DNA from: Clostridia bacterium
Lineage (GTDB): Bacteria; Bacillota; Clostridia; DUPQ01
Reading direction: 5' to 3'
NCBI GenBank assembly: GCA_030592355.1
Contig: JAUVJE010000044.1
Location: 1-13,696, forward strand
DNA length: 13,696 nucleotides
Positions 7,029 through 13,355 of this stretch are shown here, piece by piece. Position numbers and translations under genes: made by a program. The notes beneath the pieces are model-generated. The model searched no databases. It was not told the DNA's origin and saw only the letters and a program-made list of their open reading frames with translations. Every line of letters begins with the position of its first letter. Position 1 is the first letter of the stretch.

Positions 7029-7739
7029 ATGATAAGCGTACTGATAGTAGACGACAATGAAAAAATGGCTCAGATACTTAAATCAGCTATTGAAAACCAG
7101 TCGGGATTTGAAGTGAAAGCCGTCGGCTCGGACGGAGAATCCGGGCTGGCGTTGTTTGACGAGTATAAAACAGAAGTGGTTTTCATGGATATTGAGATGC
7201 CCGGCATGTCAGGCATTGATTGTGCAAAGGAAATCCTGATTAGGGAACCGGACACATATATTGTGTTTTCTACGGCTTACACACAATACATGGGAGAGGC
7301 TTTCGAGATGTATGCATTTGACTATATGCTTAAGCCGTTTAAGCTAGACCGGCTCAGAGGAACCTTGACAAGGATTTCTGATCTTTTAAACAGGGATGAA
7401 AAACCTGTTATAAAACTTGATAAACTGTTGCTTAAGAACAGAGACGGTATGAGTTTTGTAGATATTGATGAAATTATGCTTGTATTCAGGGAGGGTAGCC
7501 GAACCAAACTCATAACCCGCAGAAGTTCCTACACAACGAATATGAATTTAAACACTATTGAAGAAAAATTGGTTGGGGAAGCATTTATGAGAACCCATAA
7601 GTCGTACATTGTAAATTTGAAACACATTTCAGAAATACTTCCATATGGAAGATGGACTCATGTAGTGAAGCTGAAGGGTCTTAGAGAAGATGCGCTGATA
7701 ACCCACGAAAAAATGCAAAGACTCGAAGAACTCTTATAG
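7029..7739 (+). CDS. LytTR-family response regulator
   Basis: DNA-binding response regulator of 236 residues. The receiver domain (1-about 120) has acidic pocket Asp8-Asp9, phosphoacceptor Asp54 in VVFMDIEMPGMSG, Thr82 in FSTAY and Lys102 in LKPF, so it looks fully functional. The C-terminal LytTR domain (about 135-236) includes the typical DIDEIMLVFREGSRTKL and FMRTHKSYIVNLKHI motifs. LytTR regulators bind paired imperfect direct repeats upstream of targets and are typically partnered with AgrC/LytS/CitA-like kinases, matching the kinase at 4304. AAGG precedes the ATG at a usable distance and overlaps the stop of the small gene. It is the last gene before the terminator at 7783. Confidence 0.92.
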   Translation: MISVLIVDDNEKMAQILKSAIENQSGFEVKAVGSDGESGLALFDEYKTEVVFMDIEMPGMSGIDCAKEILIREPDTYIVFSTAYTQYMGEAFEMYAFDYMLKPFKLDRLRGTLTRISDLLNRDEKPVIKLDKLLLKNRDGMSFVDIDEIMLVFREGSRTKLITRRSSYTTNMNLNTIEEKLVGEAFMRTHKSYIVNLKHISEILPYGRWTHVVKLKGLREDALITHEKMQRLEELL

Positions 7740-7782
7740 TCTAAGAAGCTAACTTTCACCAGCACATGATTCACTTAAAAAT

Positions 7783-7819
7783 AACCACCGGTTTCGAATA
7801 AACCCGACCGGTGGTTTTA
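7783..7819. terminator. Bidirectional rho-independent terminator
   Basis: A 10-bp perfect stem (AACCACCGGT 7783-7792, ACCGGTGGTT 7807-7816) with a 14-base loop is followed by a T run on the plus strand. On the minus strand it is followed by ATTTTTAAG. It lies between the convergent regulator gene and small cupin gene and can end both transcripts. Confidence 0.85.
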
Positions 7820-7831
7820 CTAAATTTGATA

Positions 7832-7849
7832 TTTGTCCCTAGGGACAAA
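7832..7849. repeat. Perfect 18-bp palindrome
   Basis: TTTGTCCCTAGGGACAAA reads identically on both strands. It lies in the gap between the convergent operons, 13 bases from the terminator. As RNA it could form a 7-bp stem with a CTAG loop, but no strong T tract follows in either direction. It may be a protein-binding site, a weak secondary terminator or part of a dispersed repeat; the sequence does not decide. Confidence 0.6.
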
Positions 7850-7875
7850 AGTTAAAAAAGGCGTGAATTTTTGTA

Positions 7876-8199
7876 CTATTTTTTGTAATGCGAAGGCCCG
7901 GGAGCTTTGACAACAAACAGTTCAAGAATATCGTCGTGTCTATTGCAAACACTCATTAGAGTCCCATATTCAATGTTGATGATAGAACCCACGGAAAATG
8001 TTTCAGGGGGATTTTCATCAAGTATCAGAGTAACAGCTCCTTTTGCAACAATCATGAATAAATTTGAATCAGCTTTATGAACGGGTAGGCACTCATCTTT
8101 AGGAAGCACCATGTGATTAATCATAACCACATCAACACTAACTACTTTTTCAATAACCTTACTATTTGTAACGGTATAATCATAAATCTTATTTATCAT
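7876..8199 (-). CDS. Small single-domain cupin protein
   Basis: A 107-residue protein with a cupin beta-barrel pattern. It shows LPVHKADSNLFMIVAKGAVTLILDE (about 38-62), the ...FSVGSIINIEYGTLMSVCNRHDDILELFVVKAPGP second motif, and the short length usual for single cupins. The first-motif metal ligands are incomplete: one His in PVHKAD, and no clear His-X-His pair. Metal-dependent catalysis is therefore uncertain, and a binding or sensing role is as likely. AAGGAGAA lies 6 bases before the ATG. It is 102 bases downstream of the sugar-operon dehydrogenase on the same strand. It may be read through from that operon or from its own promoter, since a TATAAT on the minus strand (plus 8223-8228) lies 24 bases upstream of its start. 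Specific function unknown. Confidence 0.75.
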   Translation of the reverse strand: MINKIYDYTVTNSKVIEKVVSVDVVMINHMVLPKDECLPVHKADSNLFMIVAKGAVTLILDENPPETFSVGSIINIEYGTLMSVCNRHDDILELFVVKAPGPSHYKK

Positions 8200-8222
8200 A
8201 GTATTTCTCCTTCTTTTTGCTA

Positions 8223-8264
8223 ATTATAGCTTGTCAATTGTATATAAAGCGTAACAAATGTTAC
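8223..8264 (-). promoter_or_regulatory. Possible promoter/operator of the cupin gene
   Basis: A minus-strand TATAAT (plus 8223-8228) lacks a good -35. Where a -35 would fall there begins an inverted repeat, GTAACA-AA-TGTTAC (plus 8251-8264). This layout suits an activator or repressor site. The repeat could instead act as a small hairpin at the end of the upstream sugar operon (5-bp stem, no strong T run). Confidence 0.35.
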
Positions 8265-8301
8265 TGTTTTCCCTGAAATTCGCAAATATATCAAGGTAAG
8301 A

Positions 8302-9462
8302 CTATTTTTTGATTATAGAGTATATTTTATATATTTTTGCAAACATAGTTGATTGCGCCGATATTCCGGTATACTTTGTAATGGCTTCCTCAATGCCATT
8401 GTTCTTTAAATATTCAATGATTTCAGGAGCGGATACGTCGCCGGGCACATTAAAACAAAATGCTGCGGCAATACCATATAGAATGTATTCGGCAGCGATT
8501 TCCTGTGTCAGGCAAAAATTTGCTGAGCCTGTCAACCGGTCTTTTGACTGCAATTTTCTTTTTGGATCACGGCCGACGCGAATTACAGTATCCTTTAAAT
8601 ATGTATTGGAATAACGGTTCAGCAGGTCAGTTGCATAATCCCTCAATGGTTGTTTTTCTATCTGGAAAAATTTTGATATAGCATTGATGCTTTCTTCAAG
8701 GGCTTTGTCTGCAATACTTCGTATAGATTCATCCTCCATGGCTTCGCTAATATATTTATATCCCTTGATGAATCCCATATATGCCACAATGGAATGAGAC
8801 ATATTATGCATAAAATACTTTTTGTACTTTTCAACTGCGAACGGTGTGACAGGAAAAAAGTTTTTTAGTCCCGAGACATCCGTTTTCAATGCATCTGCAT
8901 CAATAGGAAGCTTGTTATAGCTTTCAACAATTATTTCTGAGGAATCGGAGTCAGTCCCGACAGGAACCATTCGGCCCACAGAGGCAGAAACAAAACCGAT
9001 GTTTTCTTCAAAATACTTCTTATTTTTAATATATGGCCGTACGAGAGAACGCAGATGATTTCCACTGTCAGATATATTCTCACACACAATTATGTCGAGA
9101 GGCGCGCCTTTAGTTGTTATAAAACGCTCATCTATCCCAGCGGCAATGATATTGGCAATCACGGGAAGTATACTTATACCTAAAGCGGTTGCCATAATAT
9201 CGCATCCTGCAATTTCATGGGAGACACCTTTTGTATTCCGGCCGTTTAATGCCCTTATGTTTCCTATGCTTTGGGATTCATATCCGTAATCTTTGGCAAT
9301 GGTAATAACATATTGTCCCTCATTATTGAGATGATTGACCAGAGCGTCATCAACATCTATGAAGCATGTTTCATAACCGGAGGCATAGAACAATTGTCCC
9401 AAAAAGCCTCTTCCAATGCTGCCGGCACCGTACATCAGCGCTTTTTTAATAGTATTACTCAA
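8302..9462 (-). CDS. Mannitol-1-phosphate 5-dehydrogenase-like polyol(-phosphate) dehydrogenase
   Basis: NAD-dependent long-chain polyol dehydrogenase of the MtlD/mannitol dehydrogenase family, 386 residues (MtlD is about 380). The Rossmann start MYGAGSIGRGFLGQLFYASGYETCFIDVDD (10-39) is MtlD-like, and the catalytic K-x4-N-x2-H motif is intact as Lys215, Asn220, His223 in KYFMHNMSH. Expected chemistry is interconversion of a ketose phosphate and a polyol phosphate, for example fructose-6-P/mannitol-1-P or a pentitol analogue. Neighbouring genes favour a mannose/lyxose-linked substrate, but the exact one is not shown by sequence. The start is TTG at 9460-9462, because the first ATG (codon 10) falls inside the Rossmann strand. 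AAGGGA lies 8 bases upstream, and the start overlaps the end of the isomerase gene by 8 bases. Confidence 0.8.
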   Translation of the reverse strand: MSNTIKKALMYGAGSIGRGFLGQLFYASGYETCFIDVDDALVNHLNNEGQYVITIAKDYGYESQSIGNIRALNGRNTKGVSHEIAGCDIMATALGISILPVIANIIAAGIDERFITTKGAPLDIIVCENISDSGNHLRSLVRPYIKNKKYFEENIGFVSASVGRMVPVGTDSDSSEIIVESYNKLPIDADALKTDVSGLKNFFPVTPFAVEKYKKYFMHNMSHSIVAYMGFIKGYKYISEAMEDESIRSIADKALEESINAISKFFQIEKQPLRDYATDLLNRYSNTYLKDTVIRVGRDPKRKLQSKDRLTGSANFCLTQEIAAEYILYGIAAAFCFNVPGDVSAPEIIEYLKNNGIEEAITKYTGISAQSTMFAKIYKIYSIIKK

Positions 9463-9997
9463 TTATCGTTTCCCTTAAAATATTTTTGTCAGTAAAGACA
9501 TCCGCTTCATCTACGCTGCTGGTAGAAAACTCCGAAACCACAGCTCCCTTAGGTCCGGCCTGAAACCAGTGAAGAGTGTTTGGCGGCAAGGTATACTGGT
9601 TACCCGGGTTCAATATTATTTCATGAAAAACAGTATAGGCCCCCGGCGTGTCATTCGGAATTTTACCTTTAATATCAGGTGTTGCCTTCCCTTCAATATA
9701 TAAGTATATTTCGCCTTGCCTGCATCTGAAAGTTTCTTCCTTTCCCGCATTGCCGTTTATTTCAGGATGCCTGTGTTCACAGCAGGCTTGGTCCGGGAAA
9801 AGCACCATTTCCTTTGCACAGCACCTGTCGGTATTCACATATGTAAGAATCCCAATTCCTTCTTTATCAAATCGGTCGAGACCAAAATCAACAATTTCAA
9901 TTTGGGTTTTCTCATTTTCTGTAATAACTATTCCCGCTTTAACGAAGTACTCAAGTGTTCTTGCTACAGCAGTTTCATATTCTTTTTTTGTCATCAT
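9455..9997 (-). CDS. D-lyxose ketol-isomerase family cupin (D-lyxose/D-mannose isomerase)
   Basis: A 180-residue cupin-fold sugar isomerase resembling D-lyxose isomerases (YdaE of B. subtilis, the E. coli O157 enzyme). These interconvert D-lyxose and D-xylulose, and often D-mannose and D-fructose. Metal-ligand candidates are in place: His75 and His77 in EHRHPE, Glu88 in GKEETFRCRQGEIYLYIEG, and His143 in LPPNTLHWFQAG. Also typical are KEMVLFPDQACCEHRHPEI and the late GAVVSEFSTSSVDEADVFTD segment. Length is slightly below that of the longer enzymes (about 220) but fits the short group. GGGAG lies about 7 bases before the ATG at 9997, and the gene follows the kinase stop by one base. Together with the kinase and the MtlD-like dehydrogenase it forms a plausible isomerise-phosphorylate-reduce pathway. 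Confidence 0.85.
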   Translation of the reverse strand: MMTKKEYETAVARTLEYFVKAGIVITENEKTQIEIVDFGLDRFDKEGIGILTYVNTDRCCAKEMVLFPDQACCEHRHPEINGNAGKEETFRCRQGEIYLYIEGKATPDIKGKIPNDTPGAYTVFHEIILNPGNQYTLPPNTLHWFQAGPKGAVVSEFSTSSVDEADVFTDKNILRETIIE

Positions 9998-9998
9998 T

Positions 9999-10946
9999 CT
10001 ACCACTCCCGATTTTGAGATTTAATAAATTTTATGGTTTCTTCAATAGATTTAATTCCTGTTGACGCCCCGATCTGTGAAACCGAAAACGTTCCTACGGC
10101 ATTTGCGAATATTCCGCATTTATCCAAGGGCCACCCTTTTGAGATGCCAGTTATAAAACCAGAGGAAAATGCATCTCCGGCACCTGTTGTCTCGACGGGT
10201 TTGATGTTAAGAAAGGTAGGTATCAGATATTCGTTTTTATTGTGCGTCTTGATATAACAACCTTCTTTCCCAAGTTTTATCACAACATTTTTAACCCCGT
10301 GCGCCATGAACACATCTGCAATATCCGAAAGGTCTTCTTTACCCGATATGTTCATAGCTTCATCAGAACTCGGCATAAAGTAGTCCAGGTAGGGGAGAGA
10401 GTCTTCCACAAGATCCATCCACCTGCCGCTGGCATCCCAGGCTGTATCCATTACGGTTATGCAACCCAGCTCTTTGGCTTTTTTTACAGCTGTTCCAAGG
10501 GGAGCGCCGTCAAGAGAAGGCATTAAGTTTACACCCGTAAAAAAAGCTATTTTATACTTTTTTATAAAGTTAAAATCTATATCTTCATAGCAAAATTCAC
10601 CATTGGCACCGAAACAATGTATAAATGAGCGTTCTGAATCATCGCCGACAACAACAACGCTGGCGCTGGTATCAGATCCTTTTCCGATTGAAAGAGCCTT
10701 TGTTTCCACACCTGCCTCTTTTAATACATTTGTAAGATAGGAACCAAAACCATCATTGCCGATTTTACCTACTACAGCAGTATCAAGACCGATAATACTC
10801 ATATCAACAGCACTGCTCAGTGCGCATCCGCCGCTGTGAAGGGAAATACTGTCAATGGGCATCAGCTTCCCCTTGCCAGGAAGTTTAATCAGTGGTTTTG
10901 ATATAACATCAGCTACCAATATTCCTATACAGACTGCATCTTTCAC
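9999..10946 (-). CDS. PfkB-family carbohydrate kinase
   Basis: Ribokinase-fold sugar kinase, about 315 residues. The N-terminal substrate region has GGCALSSAVDMSIIGLDTAVVGKIGNDGFG (PfkB signature 1, about residues 39-68). The C-terminal signature 2 is PVETTGAGDAFSSGFITG with catalytic Asp258 (numbered from the start used here). Substrate cannot be read from sequence. Placed next to a lyxose/mannose isomerase, xylulose or fructose would make sense. The frame opens at GTG 10956-10958, but that GTG abuts the GGAG ribosome binding site. The GTG at 10944-10946 is more likely: it overlaps the upstream TAG stop by one base (TAGTG) and lies 11 bases from GGAG, giving coupled translation. Between the URO-D and isomerase genes. 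Confidence 0.85.
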   Translation of the reverse strand: MKDAVCIGILVADVISKPLIKLPGKGKLMPIDSISLHSGGCALSSAVDMSIIGLDTAVVGKIGNDGFGSYLTNVLKEAGVETKALSIGKGSDTSASVVVVGDDSERSFIHCFGANGEFCYEDIDFNFIKKYKIAFFTGVNLMPSLDGAPLGTAVKKAKELGCITVMDTAWDASGRWMDLVEDSLPYLDYFMPSSDEAMNISGKEDLSDIADVFMAHGVKNVVIKLGKEGCYIKTHNKNEYLIPTFLNIKPVETTGAGDAFSSGFITGISKGWPLDKCGIFANAVGTFSVSQIGASTGIKSIEETIKFIKSQNREW

Positions 10947-12043
10947 TAATACACACACTCCTTTGCAGCATCGGAAAATGCTTTTAGATTTTTGGGATCT
11001 CCGTAGAAAAAATGGTCAGAGGGACTTACTATGTAACCGCCGTCAGGGCAATCTTTATGAAGATCAAACACCATTTTTCGCACAAGTTCGGGATTGCCCC
11101 TTTCAAATCCGGCATTTTGGTCAAATCCGCCGATGAAGAACATTTTATCGCCGATGCGCTCTGTACATTCGCTTATAATGCAATCACCGCCCATAATTGA
11201 AGGAGTCATTGTCTCAAGCCCGTCAGCGCCATTTTTTACCACTAAATCGAGCAGTGGCATAAAGCCTCCGCAAAGGTGGTAAACAACCTTTGTTCCATGA
11301 GTATGCATAGCATCGTGTTGAATCTTGTCGTATGGCGTGCAGAATTCTTTATGAATTGATGGACTAATGACCGTACTCGAGCCGGCACCGCCCCCTGTTT
11401 CAATCAAGTCTAGTTCTATTTTACCGCCTGCTTCTATAACCTGCAGCTTTTTTTTCTGAAGGATTTTCAATACATAATGCAGCCAATCAGGCTCATCAAT
11501 AGCAGCCATTATAATTTCTTGCGTGCCAATCATATATGCAAAACTCTGCCATGGGCTTCCCTGGCCGAAATGATAATAACCGCCTCTGACAATCCCGTGT
11601 TTTCCAATTTTGTTTTTTGCTTCAATTACAGGCGTCCAGTCAACTCCTGAAGGTATAGGAAAATACTTCTGCCAAAGTTCAAAATCTTCTTTGCTTTTTA
11701 TCATGTGCTCGGTAATCCAGCCGGTGATGGGACTGTCGCCCCTAATCTCTACCAGACTGCCTTCGGGAGTAGTAATATCAAAAAGGGTCTTTGTAATACC
11801 ATCGGAATCTGTTCCAAGATCAGTTTTCTTAACAATCCAGTTTGCCATGTCTTTGTCATTATAAATGAATCTCGGACTTTCATATATTACCGGATCCATT
11901 CCAAAGTATTCATATGCTTCGTAGTCACTCATGCCGTTAAGATATGTCTTAAGATAGTATGACATCCAGTTGTGGACCTGGCATGGAAGCCTATCTGCCT
12001 TTTGGTTATTCAAAGTGGCTAAAAACCTGTCTCTGCCATTCAT
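10946..12043 (-). CDS. Uroporphyrinogen decarboxylase (URO-D) superfamily protein, probably not HemE
   Basis: A 365-residue TIM-barrel protein of the URO-D superfamily, which also contains cobalamin-dependent methyltransferases such as MtaA/MtbA/CmuC. It starts MNGRDRFLATLNNQKADRLP, typical of the non-HemE branch. The centre has HLCGG with His256 and Cys258, the H-x-C pair used for zinc in the methyltransferases. The usual late cysteine ligand is not where I expect it: the region reads GGYIVSPSDHFF, with a His instead. HemE arginine motifs are not evident, so heme synthesis is unlikely. The frame extends 30 codons upstream, but ATG at 12041-12043 with GGGGGTG upstream gives the family-like start. 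First gene of the sugar operon; its role there is unknown, and corrinoid-linked methyl transfer or lyase-like sugar chemistry are both possible. Confidence 0.75.
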   Translation of the reverse strand: MNGRDRFLATLNNQKADRLPCQVHNWMSYYLKTYLNGMSDYEAYEYFGMDPVIYESPRFIYNDKDMANWIVKKTDLGTDSDGITKTLFDITTPEGSLVEIRGDSPITGWITEHMIKSKEDFELWQKYFPIPSGVDWTPVIEAKNKIGKHGIVRGGYYHFGQGSPWQSFAYMIGTQEIIMAAIDEPDWLHYVLKILQKKKLQVIEAGGKIELDLIETGGGAGSSTVISPSIHKEFCTPYDKIQHDAMHTHGTKVVYHLCGGFMPLLDLVVKNGADGLETMTPSIMGGDCIISECTERIGDKMFFIGGFDQNAGFERGNPELVRKMVFDLHKDCPDGGYIVSPSDHFFYGDPKNLKAFSDAAKECVY

Positions 12044-12067
12044 ATTAACACCCCCGTCATTATAGTA

Positions 12068-12096
12068 ATTATATATGATACCAGTGGGATAATAAA
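12068..12096 (-). promoter_or_regulatory. Possible promoter of the sugar operon
   Basis: On the minus strand a TATAAT (plus 12068-12073) lies 25 bases upstream of the URO-D start, with a poor TTTATT 17 bases further up. A second TATAAT (plus 12059-12064) is too close to the ribosome binding site. The upstream terminator at 12127-12163 means a promoter must lie in this roughly 80-base stretch. No obvious cre-type operator is seen. Confidence 0.35.
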
Positions 12097-12126
12097 CGGG
12101 GAAATTTAGAGTTGTGTATAAAGAAA

Positions 12127-12163
12127 CTGCCATGTCCCGAATATAAAATCCAAAACATGGCAG
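12127..12163 (-). terminator. Rho-independent terminator after the acidic repeat protein gene
   Basis: A 9-bp perfect stem (CTGCCATGT 12127-12135, ACATGGCAG 12155-12163) with a 19-base loop is followed on the minus strand by TTTCTTTAT. It lies 20 bases after the stop of the riboswitch-controlled gene and separates it from the sugar operon. Confidence 0.8.
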
Positions 12164-12183
12164 ATCTAATGGAAGGATACATC

Positions 12184-13170
12184 TTATTTAGGTTTTTTCC
12201 CGTTGGTTTTCTTTGCTTTTACAAGACCCTTCCCAATTCCATTTGATTCAAGTTTATTCATTATGGATGGATTTTCTTCCTTGGGCCCGCCTTTCCCTTC
12301 TCCTTCTTCTTCGCCGAGTTCAAGGATGTCTTTTATTCCTTCTTTCATTTCCTCAGCTGCATCTTTAAGTGCTTCCATGAGTTCTTTGTTTTCCCTGGCT
12401 TCAAGCATAGCTTCATAAGCTGCCTGGATTTCTTCAGGGGTTCCACTTTTCCTTGCTTCTTTATAAGCGTTCATAGCATTTATCAAATCAACCTTAGCCT
12501 GGAAAAACGCATCCTTAACAGCATCGAAAGCTTCGGTAACAAAAAGTTTCCCGATTTCCTTCCCTGCGATTTCAAGAACGCCTGCTATCTGCTCTTCTGA
12601 AAGTTCCAAACCAAGTAAAATCTCTATTGTCATGATGACAGGAACTTCTTCGGTTTCTTCTTCAGTACCTTCTTCGGAGCCCTCTTCAGCACCCTCTTCG
12701 GAGCCCTCTTCAGTACCCTCTTCGGAGCCCTCTTCAGTACCCTCTTCGGAGCCTTCTTCAGTGCCTTCTTCGGAGCCTTCTTCAGTACCCTCTTCAGGAT
12801 GTAATAAGTATTTCGTGAGTTTTTCGTTAAGTATTTCAGTTAACTCGTCAAGTATCTCCGGAGTCAATACTTCGCTTTCAAAAAGCTCTGGATTGATAAA
12901 GCTGATAATAAGTGTGTAAAATCCATCTTCATCAACCTCGATTGCCAGCGTGATACCCTCCATGAGTTCCTTAAAAGGATATAATGGTGAATCTTCAGTA
13001 ATCTCCCCGAAAATTTCCTCATAAATAGATGGCTCAACTTCTTCTGCGCCCTCTTCAACAGGAGTGTTCTCTGTTCCGGGTTCATCATTTGCTTCTTCGG
13101 CAAGGGTTGCAATTGGTATCACCATTACTAATACCAAAAGCAATGCAATTACCTTTTTGACTATTTTCAT
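12184..13170 (-). CDS. Secreted acidic repeat protein, DUF5667-like segment, function unknown
   Basis: About 328 residues, with a clear signal peptide (MKIVKKVIALLLVLVMVIPIATLA, cut before EE). An acidic N-terminal stretch is followed by EDSPLYPFKELMEGITLAIE (about 59-78), which resembles the opening of DUF5667 proteins (xSPLYPxKxxxE). That match is tentative. Residues about 126-174 are a tandem EEGTEEGS repeat. A helix-rich region follows (about 180-290: ELSEEQIAGVLEIAGKEIGKLF, VTEAFDAVKDAFFQAKVDLINAMNAYKEARK, EAMLEARENKELMEALKDAAEEM). The tail is Gly/Lys-rich and basic (GLVKAKKTNGKKPK). There is no LPXTG or lipobox. The ATG at 13168-13170 is preferred to one two codons upstream because AGGAGG is 7 bases away from it. 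Expression is controlled by the GEMM-I riboswitch in its leader, so it probably serves a surface or biofilm-versus-motility role; that is inference. Confidence 0.8.
   Translation of the reverse strand: MKIVKKVIALLLVLVMVIPIATLAEEANDEPGTENTPVEEGAEEVEPSIYEEIFGEITEDSPLYPFKELMEGITLAIEVDEDGFYTLIISFINPELFESEVLTPEILDELTEILNEKLTKYLLHPEEGTEEGSEEGTEEGSEEGTEEGSEEGTEEGSEEGAEEGSEEGTEEETEEVPVIMTIEILLGLELSEEQIAGVLEIAGKEIGKLFVTEAFDAVKDAFFQAKVDLINAMNAYKEARKSGTPEEIQAAYEAMLEARENKELMEALKDAAEEMKEGIKDILELGEEEGEGKGGPKEENPSIMNKLESNGIGKGLVKAKKTNGKKPK
12649..12795 (-). repeat. In-frame 24-bp tandem repeat encoding EEG(T/A)EEGS
   Basis: About six copies of a 24-base unit (8 codons, EEGTEEGS) lie inside the secreted protein gene. 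One copy has Ala for Thr, and the last decays to EEGTEEETEE. Third positions differ between copies (GCC/GCT, TAC/TGC/CAC), so the array is neither identical nor very recent. It encodes an extended, highly negative linker between two structured parts. Confidence 0.9.
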
Positions 13171-13191
13171 GCTCATTCCTCCTTCTTACAA

Positions 13192-13336
13192 TGGATGAAC
13201 AGAAAACCGCAGAAATGAAAGTATACAAAAAACTTCCTTTCGGTGACTGGGCTACCGTGGCAGTATCTGCTTTAGGCCCCTGGTTTTGTGCACTTGTCTT
13301 TCAACAAGGTTACCATTATCGATGAAAGTTCATCCA
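13192..13336 (-). promoter_or_regulatory. 9-bp inverted repeat enclosing the riboswitch (possible expression platform)
   Basis: On the minus-strand RNA, TGGATGAAC (plus 13328-13336) precedes the aptamer, and its exact complement GTTCATCCA (plus 13192-13200) lies just before the AAGGAGG of the gene. The 5' arm can alternatively fold locally (GATGA-ACTT-TCATC). Its AACTTTC can also pair with GGAAGTT after the aptamer, next to the T run. Competing pairings of this kind could form the switch. Confidence 0.5.
13236..13321 (-). ncRNA. Cyclic-di-GMP-I (GEMM-I) riboswitch aptamer
   Basis: Read on the minus strand, the leader has the GEMM-I elements in order. First is GATAATGG. Next is a P2 hairpin CTTGTT-GAAA-GACAAG (plus 13293-13308) with a GNRA tetraloop, followed by GCACAAAACC. 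Then comes GGGGCCTAAAGC (CCTAAA, plus 13271-13276), resembling the tetraloop receptor. A P3 hairpin closes with GGTAGCCC (P3 about plus 13249-13280), followed by GTCACCGAA, close to the usual GGTTRCCGA 3' end. This agrees well with the V. cholerae Vc2 and clostridial GEMM examples as I remember them. It would bind c-di-GMP and control the acidic secreted protein. A T6 run (plus 13227-13232) directly follows the aptamer. Confidence 0.85.
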
Positions 13337-13355
13337 ATCATATTTAATTAAGATA

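Noticed and set aside
9648..10526. Several plus-strand open frames of 70-140 codons opposite the isomerase and kinase genes
   Set aside because: They are antisense to genes with clear family motifs, and I see no ribosome binding sites or recognisable domains.
12044..12133. N-terminal extension of the URO-D protein in the same frame
   Set aside because: The extra 30 codons have no ribosome binding site and read as AT-rich promoter sequence. The downstream ATG has GGGGGTG and a family-typical start.
12649..12795. Regular 24-bp repeats resembling a short CRISPR array
   Set aside because: There are no unique spacers. The repeats are contiguous, in frame and code for EEGTEEGS within a signal-peptide protein.
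12632..12919. Plus-strand open frame with Ser/Pro repeats opposite the acidic repeat gene
   Set aside because: It is the mirror of the minus-strand repeat gene, without a ribosome binding site. The minus gene has signal peptide, ribosome binding site, promoter and terminator.
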